From an uncultured beta proteobacterium (GTDB lineage: Bacteria; Pseudomonadota; Gammaproteobacteria; Burkholderiales; Burkholderiaceae_C), in contig CAIYQF010000303.1 of assembly GCA_903928325.1 (NCBI GenBank), positions 1-6,273 of the forward strand: a DNA stretch of 6,273 nt, given 5' to 3'. Position numbers and translations under genes: made by a program. A model generated the notes under the pieces. It worked only from the letters and a program-made list of their open reading frames with translations, was not told the DNA's origin and made no database searches. Below are positions 1-5,599 of the stretch, one piece after another. The first letter of the stretch is position 1. Each line of letters begins with the position of its first letter.

Positions 1-25
1 TCACTTTCTAAAATAAAAATTCAAT

Positions 26-445
26 TCAAGGCACGATCATGCGAAAACTCGCATAGTGATCGGCCGTGTAGTAACAAGTCTCTGGCGCTGTGGCTGGGCC
101 ACCGCACACGATTCTTTGAGCTCCACGGTCCCGCGAGCCCGGCGTTTTGACGGTGTATTCACGGTAATAGCCACGCTTTTGCAAGGGCAATATGCGTTCA
201 CGGTTACCAAAAATAACGCCATCTTTTTTAAATGGGAAAGGGCCGCCCTGTTGAATGCTGAGGTAGGTCTCAATGCCGTGCGCAGGTAGAGCCTGCTGCG
301 AAATCGTCTGAAGCGGGGCTCCCAAAGCCCATTTCACATCCGACGCACCCGCCACCGACGCCACTGCCGCCCAAAAGAGCGCCACGCAAGCCAGGGTGAA
401 TTTGCGCACTGCCTTGGTGCGTTCGGCGGCCCTTAGGGCACCCAT
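26..445 (-). CDS. Secreted guanyl-specific ribonuclease (RNase Sa/barnase family)
   Basis: This is a small extracytoplasmic endoribonuclease of the microbial N1/T1 family, which cleaves single-stranded RNA 3' of guanosine. From the ATG at 445 the product has 139 residues. Residues 11-34 look like a Sec signal peptide: basic KAVRK, a hydrophobic core, then an A-G-A site before S35. The mature part closely follows the pattern of Streptomyces RNase Sa: GGPFPF (68-72 region), DGVIFGNRE (75-83), RGYYREYTVKTPG (91-103), QRIVCGG (110-116) and TADHYASF (127-134). The catalytic triad of the family is visible as E96, R111 and H130. C114 and C124 could form a disulfide; it would differ from the terminal disulfide of RNase Sa. 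The start is uncertain: the same frame opens with a GTG at 538, and a GTG at 409 would give a compact signal peptide beginning VRKFTL. The gene is more A/T-rich than its neighbours, which hints at separate origin. A barstar-like inhibitor gene could follow outside the window. The family call is firm; the biological role is not known. Confidence 0.9.
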   Translation of the reverse strand: MGALRAAERTKAVRKFTLACVALFWAAVASVAGASDVKWALGAPLQTISQQALPAHGIETYLSIQQGGPFPFKKDGVIFGNRERILPLQKRGYYREYTVKTPGSRDRGAQRIVCGGPATAPETCYYTADHYASFRMIVP

Positions 446-519
446 AAACACCGCTCTGGCCACCGAAAACACATGAAAATCCGTCAACAAACAAAAAAAC
501 TGCCAAAAACCATGGGTCG

Positions 520-548
520 ATTGTCGTTGACCTAGCACAAAAATGCAA
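520..548 (-). promoter_or_regulatory. Weak candidate promoter for the ribonuclease gene
   Basis: On the minus strand a TTGCAT box (543-548) stands 17 bases before GACAAT (520-525). Three of six and four of six positions fit the sigma-70 consensus. If real, transcription would start near 513 and would exclude the GTG start at 538, favouring the ATG at 445 or the GTG at 409. The match is weak and could be chance in this A/T-rich patch. Confidence 0.2.
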
Positions 549-615
549 TACCCCGCGACCTGCTAAGGCCTGTTTATCTCAGGGTTTGCCCGTATGGGGC
601 TTGCGCGTTAGCGGC

Positions 616-629
616 GCGACTGAGGTCGC
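616..629 (-). other. Small hairpin downstream of the DUF6172 gene
   Basis: A 5-bp stem (GCGAC/GTCGC) with a 4-base loop lies 8 bases after the stop of the DUF6172 gene. No T-run follows on the minus strand, so it does not look like an intrinsic terminator. The rest of the gap between the two genes (446-637) holds only a second short GCCC/GGGC stem around 588-600 and the weak promoter candidate listed separately. I see no gene in it. Confidence 0.2.
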
Positions 630-637
630 CTTGGGTC

Positions 638-985
638 TCAAAGTTGCGAGTGCAGGACCCGATTGGACTGGGCGCTGCGGCTATCAGCGATGCCGTCCTG
701 GGGTTTAGCCACACGCACCCCGCGCGTGCCCAGGATGCTGACAAAGAAGGCGTCCGCCCCCGTTTTTCCCGCTGCGTCCATCAGGCCAATGAGCGTAGCG
801 AAATGCACCTCGGTGGCGTCGGCCTCGGTGCTGCCGAAGCGGCAGGCAAAGTCCCAGTAGTCCACACCTTCGGGCAAGGCGGCGCGGCGCTGGCGCGCCA
901 CGTACTTGCGCACTTCGTGCTTGCTGGCGTCCAGGAGGCGTTCGCGGTTGCGGCCTTCGACGGTGAGTTGGAATAGTTTTTTCAC
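638..985 (-). CDS. DUF6172-type small conserved protein
   Basis: The product is a 115-residue basic cytoplasmic protein with no signal peptide or membrane segment. It resembles the proteobacterial family annotated as DUF6172, whose function is unknown. The conserved-looking elements are the N-terminal MKK-F-L start, KHEVRKYVARQRR (22-34) and LPEGVDYWDFACRFG (37-51), followed by an acidic stretch and a short helix/strand (60-92). The tail after about residue 93 seems longer than in relatives as I remember them and looks poorly ordered. The start is a GTG at 985, supported by AGGA four bases upstream and by the MKK N-terminus. The gene begins 42 bases after the end of maeB on the same strand, with no terminator visible between them, so co-transcription with maeB is likely. 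The family assignment is from memory of the motif pattern; no function should be inferred from it. Confidence 0.8.
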   Translation of the reverse strand: MKKLFQLTVEGRNRERLLDASKHEVRKYVARQRRAALPEGVDYWDFACRFGSTEADATEVHFATLIGLMDAAGKTGADAFFVSILGTRGVRVAKPQDGIADSRSAQSNRVLHSQL

Positions 986-1027
986 GCTGTCCTTGGTAGT
1001 GGGGCCATTATTGAGCCGCTTGCACGC

Positions 1028-3391
1028 TCAGCGCGTGGCGTTGGCGTCCGCCACGGTCAGCGCGGTCATGTTGACAATGCGCCGCACCGTGGTGCTGGCA
1101 GTAAGTACGTGCACCGGCTTGGCCGCGCCCAAGAGCACCGGCCCGATGGCAATATTGCCACCGGCGGCTGTTTTTAGCAGGTTGTAGGCGATGTTGGCGG
1201 CGTCGATATTGGGCATGACCAAAAGGTTGGCGTCGCCGTGCAGTGGGCTGTTGGGCATCAGGGCTGCGCGGGCGTGGCCGTCCAGGGCAAGGTCGCCGTG
1301 CATTTCACCGTCAACTTCGAGCCAAGGCGCGTCTTGTTGCAGGATGCGCAAGGTTTCGCGCATTTTGACCGCGCTGGGCTCGTTGCTGCTGCCAAAGTTG
1401 GAGTGGCTTAGCAATGCCGCTTTGGGCGCAATGCCAAAGCGCAGCATCTCTTCGGCTGCCATGATGGTGATGCGTGCCAGTTCGCGGGCGGTGGGGTCGT
1501 AGTTGACGTGGGTGTCCACCACAAACACCTGGCGCCCGGGCAGCATCAGCCCGTTCATGCAGGCGTAAATGGGCACATCCTGGCTGCTGCCCGCTGGCGC
1601 GGAGTGGCGTTTGCCGATCACTTGGTCGATGTAGTTCAGGTGCAGCGCGGTGGTTCCCCAGGTGCCACAAATCAGGCCATCCACGTCGCCCTTGTGCAGC
1701 AGCATGGAGCCAATGAGCGTCAGGCGGCGGCGCATTTCAATCTTTGCCACCGGCACGGTAACGCCCTTGCGCTCGGCCATGCGGTGGTAGGTTTGCCAGA
1801 AGTCGCGGTAGCGGTGGTCTTGCTCCACGTTGACTACGGCGTAGTCCTGGCCCTCGCGCAGGCGCAGGCCAAATTGGGCGATGCGCTCGGCAATCACCGC
1901 CGGGCGGCCGATCAGCGTGGGCATGGCCAGGCCCTCGTCGACCACGATTTGGGTGGCGCGCAGCACGCGCTCGTCTTCGCCCTCGGCAAAGGCCACGCGT
2001 TTTTTGAGCGCGTTCTTGGCCATGGCAAAGATGGGCCGCATGGTGGTGCCCGAGGCGTAGACAAAGTTTTGAAGTTGCTCACGGTAGGCGTCCAGGTCGG
2101 CAATCGGGCGCAGCGCTACGCCGCTCTCGAACGCGGCCTGGGCCACGGCTGGAGCGATTTTCATCATCAGCCTTGGGTCAAAGGGCTTGGGGATGAGGTA
2201 TTCCGGGCCAAAGGCGAGTTGCTCGCCGGCGTAGGCTGCCGCCACCACGTCGCTTTGCTCGGCCTGGGCGAGTTCGGCAATGGCGTGAACGGCGGCGATT
2301 TCCATCTCCACCGTGATGGTGGATGCGCCAGCGTCCAGCGCGCCACGGAAGATGTAGGGGAAGCACAGGACGTTGTTGACCTGGTTGTGAAAGTCGCTGC
2401 GCCCGGTGGCCATGATGGCGTCGTCGCGTACCGCCTTCACTTCCTCGGGCAGTATTTCAGGCGTAGGGTTGGCAAGGGCAAAGATCAGCGGCCGGGCGGC
2501 CATGCTCTTGACCATGTCTGGTTTGAGCACACCGCCCGCGGACAAGCCCAAAAACACATCCGCCCCTGCAATGATCTCGCGCAGGCTGCGGGCGTCGGTC
2601 TTTTGCGCGAAAAATTCCTTGTCCGCGTCCATCAGCTCGGTGCGGCCCTCGTAGACCACCCCGGCCAGGTCTGTGACATAAATGTTTTCGCGCGGAATGC
2701 CCAGTTTGACCAACAGGCCCAGGCAGGCCAGCGCTGCGGCACCGGCGCCCGAGGTGACCAGTTTGATGTGCTTGGGGTCTTTACCCACAACTTTCAGGCC
2801 ATTGAGAATGGCCGCGCCCACCACGATGGCGGTGCCGTGCTGGTCGTCGTGGAAGACCGGGATCTTCATGCGCTCGCGCAGCTTGCGTTCCACATAAAAG
2901 CAGTCGGGCGCCTTGATGTCTTCGAGGTTGATGCCGCCAAAGGTCGGCTCCAGCGAGGCAATGATGTCGACGAGCTTGTCGAGGTCGTGTTTTTCGTTGA
3001 TCTCGATGTCAAACACGTCAATGCCGGCAAACTTCTTGAACAAAACCCCTTTGCCCTCCATCACCGGCTTGGCCGCCAGTGGGCCGATGTCGCCCAGACC
3101 CAGCACCGCCGTGCCGTTGGTGATGACCGCCACCAGGTTGCCCCGGCTGGTGTACTTGAACGCGTTGTTGGGGTCTTTAACGATTTCTTCGCATGGCGCG
3201 GCCACGCCGGGCGAATAGGCCAGCGCCAGGTCGTGCTGGTTGAGCAGCTGCTTGGTCGCCGCAATCGAGACCTTTCCGGGGGTGGGAAACTGGTGGTATT
3301 CCAGCGCCGCCTGGCGCAACTGGGCCCGTTGTTCAAGCGCTGCGGCCTCGTGGGCGGCGGAGCTAAGGTTGGAAAGGGAGTCGTTGGCCAT
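1028..3391 (-). CDS. maeB: NADP-dependent malic enzyme, MaeB type, with C-terminal phosphotransacetylase-like domain
   Basis: This cytoplasmic enzyme oxidatively decarboxylates malate to pyruvate and CO2, producing NADPH. It links the TCA cycle to pyruvate and supplies reducing power. The 787-residue product is slightly longer than E. coli MaeB (759), mostly through an extra N-terminal segment. The malic enzyme N-domain spans about 35-180, with the catalytic-type tyrosine in LAYSPG (Y59) and the lysine in MEGKG (K114). Metal ligands are visible as E157-D158 in INLEDIK and in HDDQHGTA (181-188). The dinucleotide fold is at SGAGAAALACLG (214-225), and FALANPTPE (304-312) is typical. From about 450 to the end is a PTA-like domain (FAEGEDERVLRA, 468-479; GLICGTWGTTA, 572-582). 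In characterised MaeB proteins this domain lacks phosphotransacetylase activity and mediates allosteric control by acetyl-CoA. The ATG at 3391 has a good AAGGA site seven bases upstream. A promoter candidate lies in the 102-base gap upstream. No frameshift or missing motif was seen. Confidence 0.97.
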   Translation of the reverse strand: MANDSLSNLSSAAHEAAALEQRAQLRQAALEYHQFPTPGKVSIAATKQLLNQHDLALAYSPGVAAPCEEIVKDPNNAFKYTSRGNLVAVITNGTAVLGLGDIGPLAAKPVMEGKGVLFKKFAGIDVFDIEINEKHDLDKLVDIIASLEPTFGGINLEDIKAPDCFYVERKLRERMKIPVFHDDQHGTAIVVGAAILNGLKVVGKDPKHIKLVTSGAGAAALACLGLLVKLGIPRENIYVTDLAGVVYEGRTELMDADKEFFAQKTDARSLREIIAGADVFLGLSAGGVLKPDMVKSMAARPLIFALANPTPEILPEEVKAVRDDAIMATGRSDFHNQVNNVLCFPYIFRGALDAGASTITVEMEIAAVHAIAELAQAEQSDVVAAAYAGEQLAFGPEYLIPKPFDPRLMMKIAPAVAQAAFESGVALRPIADLDAYREQLQNFVYASGTTMRPIFAMAKNALKKRVAFAEGEDERVLRATQIVVDEGLAMPTLIGRPAVIAERIAQFGLRLREGQDYAVVNVEQDHRYRDFWQTYHRMAERKGVTVPVAKIEMRRRLTLIGSMLLHKGDVDGLICGTWGTTALHLNYIDQVIGKRHSAPAGSSQDVPIYACMNGLMLPGRQVFVVDTHVNYDPTARELARITIMAAEEMLRFGIAPKAALLSHSNFGSSNEPSAVKMRETLRILQQDAPWLEVDGEMHGDLALDGHARAALMPNSPLHGDANLLVMPNIDAANIAYNLLKTAAGGNIAIGPVLLGAAKPVHVLTASTTVRRIVNMTALTVADANATR

Positions 3392-3453
3392 CGTGCATCC
3401 TTTTGCGCTGGGGCGTACCGGGCAAAAAAAAGCCGTTCCCGCCGTGCTGCTGA

Positions 3454-3489
3454 GGGCGCCGATTGTAGTCCGGGGGACTTTTGGCGCCC
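3454..3489 (-). promoter_or_regulatory. Nested inverted repeat enclosing the candidate -10 box of maeB
   Basis: A 7-bp inverted repeat (gggcgcc at 3454-3460, ggcgccc at 3483-3489) encloses a second repeat, AGTCC-ggg-GGACT (3467-3479). It begins four bases after the reductase stop. On the minus strand the box TACAAT (3462-3467), inside the repeat, is a good extended match to a -10 element in the ACTACAAT context common in Burkholderiales. It would place the maeB start about 65 bases before the ATG. I see no convincing -35. The structure could act as a processing or termination stem for the upstream operon, or as an operator for maeB. A run of eight T residues (minus strand, 3424-3431) lies further down the leader without a stem directly before it. 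Confidence 0.4.
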
Positions 3490-3493
3490 ACTG

Positions 3494-4714
3494 CTAGAGC
3501 ACGGTGGCTTTGGCAAGTTCCATGCGCCGCGTGGTTTGCCCGCCGGTCAGTACAAAGCCACGCTGCTGGCCCGCCAGGTCCATAAAGCGCCAGGCGCCGC
3601 CGACCTGCGCGGCGCCGGCGTCCAGCGCATCGGCCACCCAGGCGCCGGCCTGGGCCGGGTGGGGCGATGCCACCACGGTGGGCAGCGCCGGGGTCTTGAT
3701 GGACACCGGCATCAGCGGAAACACCAGCGCCGTGGGCGTGCCGCTCAGCGTGGCGGCGAGTGCCCGGGCGGCGTTCATGATGGGCATGACGTAGGGCAGG
3801 GTGCGCGCACCGGCGCTGGCGTATTGGGCGCAGTCGCCCAGCGCAAACACGTGGGCGGCGCTGGTTTGCAGTTGCGCGTCCACCGCCACGCCGCGCTCGC
3901 AGGCCATGCCCGCTGCGCTGGCCAGTGCGGTGTCGGCGCGCAAGCCGATGGCGCTGAGCACCACATCGGCGCCGACGACCGCGCCAGTGGATAAGGTGGC
4001 AGCCAGCGGCGTGGCGCCCGCGCAGTGGTTGACGGCTTGCACCGTGGCGCCAAAGTGCCACACCACGCCCAGCGCCTCCAAGGCGCCGCGCAATTGTTCG
4101 CCTGCCGCCGCAGGCAGCAGCGCTGCCAAGGGGCGCGTGGTCGGGTCAACCACGTGCACGCGGTAGCCGCCCAGCAGCAAGTCATTGGCAAACTCGCAGC
4201 CGATCAGGCCCGCGCCCATGACCAGCACGGTTTTGGGCGCCGCGCCCAGGGCACGCTGAAAGTGCACCAAGTCGGTGAGCTGGTTGATGGACTGCACGTC
4301 CGCGCTTGCGTCGCCTTGCAGCGCCAGGCGAATCGGGTGCGCGCCAGTGGCCAGCACCAGTTGGCCGTAGGGCTGGATTTGGCTTTGCCCGTCAGCGGTG
4401 TTGAGCGTCAGCGTTTGCGCTTGCGTGTCGATGTTGCGCACCTCGGTGCGCGTGCGCAGAGTCACGTTCAGCGTTTCGGCCATCTTGGCCGCAGGCGTGG
4501 TGACCAGCTGGTCGGCGCTGCGCTTTTGCGCGCAGGCGTTCGATAGCGTGGGTTTGGCGTAAAAGTCGCCGCTGTCCGCGGTCACCAGCACAATGGGCGT
4601 GCTGGTGTCGAGCTTGCGAAATTCACGGGCCGTCGTCCAACCGGCCAAACCGGCGCCAATGATGACCAGGGCGCCCGCGTTATGCGCTGGGGTGGCGGCG
4701 GGGGCGGCGCTCAA
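3494..4714 (-). CDS. rubB: FAD-dependent rubredoxin reductase (rubredoxin-NAD(+) reductase family)
   Basis: This soluble two-dinucleotide-fold flavoprotein passes electrons from NAD(P)H through FAD to a rubredoxin. The product has 406 residues. It shows the FAD-binding IIGAGLAGW (18-26), the LVLATGAHP segment (119-127), the second pyridine-nucleotide fold VMGAGLIGCEFAND (165-178) and the FAD-contacting VFALGDCAQY (289-298). The acidic D190 ending the second strand of the nucleotide fold suggests NADH rather than NADPH. It resembles Pseudomonas RubB/AlkT-type reductases, and the rubredoxin gene directly upstream supports the substrate. The first possible start is a TTG at 4714, placed immediately after the rubredoxin TGA and in the same frame. 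No ATG or GTG occurs before the FAD motif, so the TTG start, reinitiation, or readthrough from rubredoxin are the only options. A GGTGG stretch within the rubredoxin end is a poor ribosome-binding site. Confidence 0.9.
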   Translation of the reverse strand: MSAAPAATPAHNAGALVIIGAGLAGWTTAREFRKLDTSTPIVLVTADSGDFYAKPTLSNACAQKRSADQLVTTPAAKMAETLNVTLRTRTEVRNIDTQAQTLTLNTADGQSQIQPYGQLVLATGAHPIRLALQGDASADVQSINQLTDLVHFQRALGAAPKTVLVMGAGLIGCEFANDLLLGGYRVHVVDPTTRPLAALLPAAAGEQLRGALEALGVVWHFGATVQAVNHCAGATPLAATLSTGAVVGADVVLSAIGLRADTALASAAGMACERGVAVDAQLQTSAAHVFALGDCAQYASAGARTLPYVMPIMNAARALAATLSGTPTALVFPLMPVSIKTPALPTVVASPHPAQAGAWVADALDAGAAQVGGAWRFMDLAGQQRGFVLTGGQTTRRMELAKATVL

Positions 4715-4879
4715 TCAGACCACCACGACTTCAAAGTCGGCCTTGGCCACGCCACAGTCCGGGCAGGCCCAGGTCTCGGGCACATCGGCCCACAAGGTGC
4801 CCGCGGCAATGCCGTCTTCAGGGCGGCCAGCGGCCTCGTCGTACACAAAGCCACACACGATGCAGATATAGGTTTTCAT
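4715..4879 (-). CDS. rubA: Rubredoxin
   Basis: This 54-residue one-iron electron carrier is the soluble cytoplasmic partner of the reductase encoded next. The Fe(SCys)4 site is complete: C6-x-x-C9-G10 in the first knuckle and C39-P-D-C42-G43 in the second. Family positions Y4, Y13, D14, the G-x-P-E-D-G loop (18-23), W30 and the P-x-x-W-x-C region (34-39) are also present. The ATG at 4879 begins MKTYICIVCGF and has AAGAGA about eight bases upstream. The gene lies 63 bases after the rubrerythrin stop. Its own TGA (4715-4717) touches the start codon of the reductase in the same frame. It is likely to feed electrons to the neighbouring rubrerythrin, which lacks a rubredoxin domain. Rubredoxins of this type also serve alkane hydroxylases, but no such gene is in view. 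Confidence 0.96.
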   Translation of the reverse strand: MKTYICIVCGFVYDEAAGRPEDGIAAGTLWADVPETWACPDCGVAKADFEVVVV

Positions 4880-4916
4880 GGGGTTTCTCTTAGACTTAGA
4901 AATAGAAGGGAATAAA

Positions 4917-4930
4917 GGTCTGCAGAGGCC
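4917..4930 (-). terminator. Weak stem between rubrerythrin and rubredoxin genes
   Basis: On the minus strand GGCCTCTGCAGACC can fold into a short stem with one mismatch, followed by TTTATT. It lies 12 bases after the rubrerythrin stop. At most it would be a leaky terminator or processing point, lowering expression of rubredoxin and reductase relative to rubrerythrin. The stem is short, so this is tentative. Confidence 0.22.
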
Positions 4931-4942
4931 AAAGCCGCTGAG

Positions 4943-5458
4943 TTACTTGGCAGTGACTGTAGCGAGAACCGATTGGTAGTGTTTGGCGTGACGCTCTTCG
5001 ACCTTGGTCAGCGCCGCAAAGCGTTTTTGCGCCTTCTCCAGCGTGGCTTTCAGTGCGGTGGCTTTGGCTAACGCGGCCAGGAAGGCCTCGGCGTGCTCCC
5101 GGCTCTCGGAGATTTGTGCGTCGATTTCGGCCATGGCGGCGATGTCGCCCTCTGCTTCGGCGGTTTTGCGAAAGTCAGGGTACATCTCGGTGTATTCGTA
5201 GGTTTCACCAGCAATCGCTATTTCCAAGGACTTTGCCGATGTCATGCTGCCCTTGGGGTAGAGCAGATCAAGGTGGCCAAACGCGTGCAACAGCTCCTGG
5301 CTGGCGGTTTCTTCAAACGCCTGGGCGGTGATGTCGTCGCCGCGTTCACGCGCCAGTTTGGCGAAGTAGCGGTATTTGATGTGCGCCATCGATTCGCCGG
5401 CAAAGGCGGATTCGAGGTTGGCGATGGTCTTGATCTCGGGGCGGCTTTGGGTGCTCAT
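4943..5458 (-). CDS. rbr: Rubrerythrin family di-iron protein without rubredoxin domain
   Basis: This ferritin-like di-iron protein most likely reduces hydrogen peroxide in the cytoplasm using electrons from rubredoxin. The product has 171 residues from the ATG at 5458, which has GGAG about nine bases upstream; a TTG at 5485 in frame would bury this site and is rejected. The four-helix core matches Desulfovibrio rubrerythrin: LESAFAGES (15-23, ligand E22), ETASQELLHAF (50-60, ligands E55 and H58), AGETYEYTEMYPDF (83-96, ligands E85 and E88) and ISESREHAEAF (116-126, E118/E121 and H122). Retention of E88, the ligand specific to rubrerythrins within the ferritin-like superfamily, supports peroxidase rather than iron-storage function. 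The protein contains no cysteine at all, so the usual C-terminal rubredoxin iron site is absent; residues 131-171 are a Lys/Glu/Ala-rich helical extension instead. The rubredoxin and its reductase are encoded directly downstream and supply the missing part. Confidence 0.93.
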   Translation of the reverse strand: MSTQSRPEIKTIANLESAFAGESMAHIKYRYFAKLARERGDDITAQAFEETASQELLHAFGHLDLLYPKGSMTSAKSLEIAIAGETYEYTEMYPDFRKTAEAEGDIAAMAEIDAQISESREHAEAFLAALAKATALKATLEKAQKRFAALTKVEERHAKHYQSVLATVTAK

Positions 5459-5521
5459 GGTCTTTACTCCGGTAAGTGGATTCAAAGTGCCAATTCAACG
5501 GTTGCAATCGACACGCTACGA

Positions 5522-5551
5522 ATCATAGGATTAATCTATTAACCAAGCCAA
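5522..5551 (-). promoter_or_regulatory. Candidate promoter of the rubrerythrin cassette
   Basis: On the minus strand TTGGCT (5546-5551) and TATGAT (5522-5527) are separated by 18 bases, matching four and five of six sigma-70 consensus positions. Transcription would start near 5515, giving a leader of roughly 57 bases before the rubrerythrin ATG. Both boxes overlap dyad elements listed separately, which suggests control of this promoter. Confidence 0.4.
5525..5539. promoter_or_regulatory. OxyR-like ATAG-N7-CTAT dyad
   Basis: The 15-base element ATAGGATTAATCTAT carries the four-base arms ATAG and CTAT separated by seven bases, which is the core of each OxyR half-site. The perfect palindrome GATTAATC (5529-5536) lies inside it. 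It overlaps the candidate -10 of the rubrerythrin promoter. A peroxide-responsive site would suit the gene downstream, but a full OxyR site needs a second tandem motif, and I do not see a close second match at the expected distance. In an A/T-rich gap this core could occur by chance. Confidence 0.3.
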
Positions 5552-5563
5552 TTGCAAATGGCT
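5546..5563. promoter_or_regulatory. 18-bp near-perfect palindrome over the candidate -35
   Basis: AGCCAATTGCAAATGGCT is self-complementary at eight of nine base pairs. Its centre lies about 22 bases, or two helical turns, from the centre of the ATAG-N7-CTAT dyad. It covers the candidate -35 box of the rubrerythrin promoter. The sequence matches no regulator site that I can name with confidence; a dimeric transcription factor is the simplest reading. Confidence 0.35.
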
Positions 5564-5575
5564 AATGCCTTGATA

Positions 5576-5595
5576 GGCAGGCCGCTTGCGCTGCC
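5576..5595 (-). terminator. Weak terminator-like stem after the TonB receptor gene
   Basis: Four bases after the receptor stop, GGCAG and CTGCC form a 5-bp stem that can be continued by CGC/GCG around a two-base loop with a small bulge. The T-run expected of an intrinsic terminator is missing (TATCAAGG follows). It may still mark the end of the receptor transcript. Confidence 0.3.
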
Positions 5596-5599
5596 CGCC

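Noticed and set aside
446..538. N-terminal extension of the ribonuclease to the GTG at 538
   Set aside because: It would put about 40 residues before the signal peptide, unlike secreted RNases of this family. The later starts give a normal Sec leader.
644..976. Plus-strand 110-codon frame opposite the DUF6172 gene
   Set aside because: The minus strand carries conserved motifs and a good start. The plus frame has neither and ends within the same gene boundaries by composition alone.
3416..3440. T8 run as the tail of an intrinsic terminator for the reductase transcript
   Set aside because: No stem complementary to the GGC directly before the T-run could be found upstream, so the classic stem plus U-tract is not formed.
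1508..3994. Plus-strand open frame of 828 codons antisense to maeB and the reductase
   Set aside because: It spans two convincing minus-strand genes. Its product is rich in His, Gly, Gln and Arg with no recognisable domain, as expected when high-GC coding sequence with a strong third-position bias is read on the other strand.
4025..4546. Plus-strand open frame of 173 codons inside the reductase gene
   Set aside because: It is fully antisense to the rubredoxin reductase, low in complexity, and lacks a ribosome-binding site or domain.
5459..5485. Rubrerythrin start at the TTG at 5485
   Set aside because: The nine extra residues would be encoded by the region holding the GGAG ribosome-binding site of the ATG at 5458, and family members begin near the ATG.
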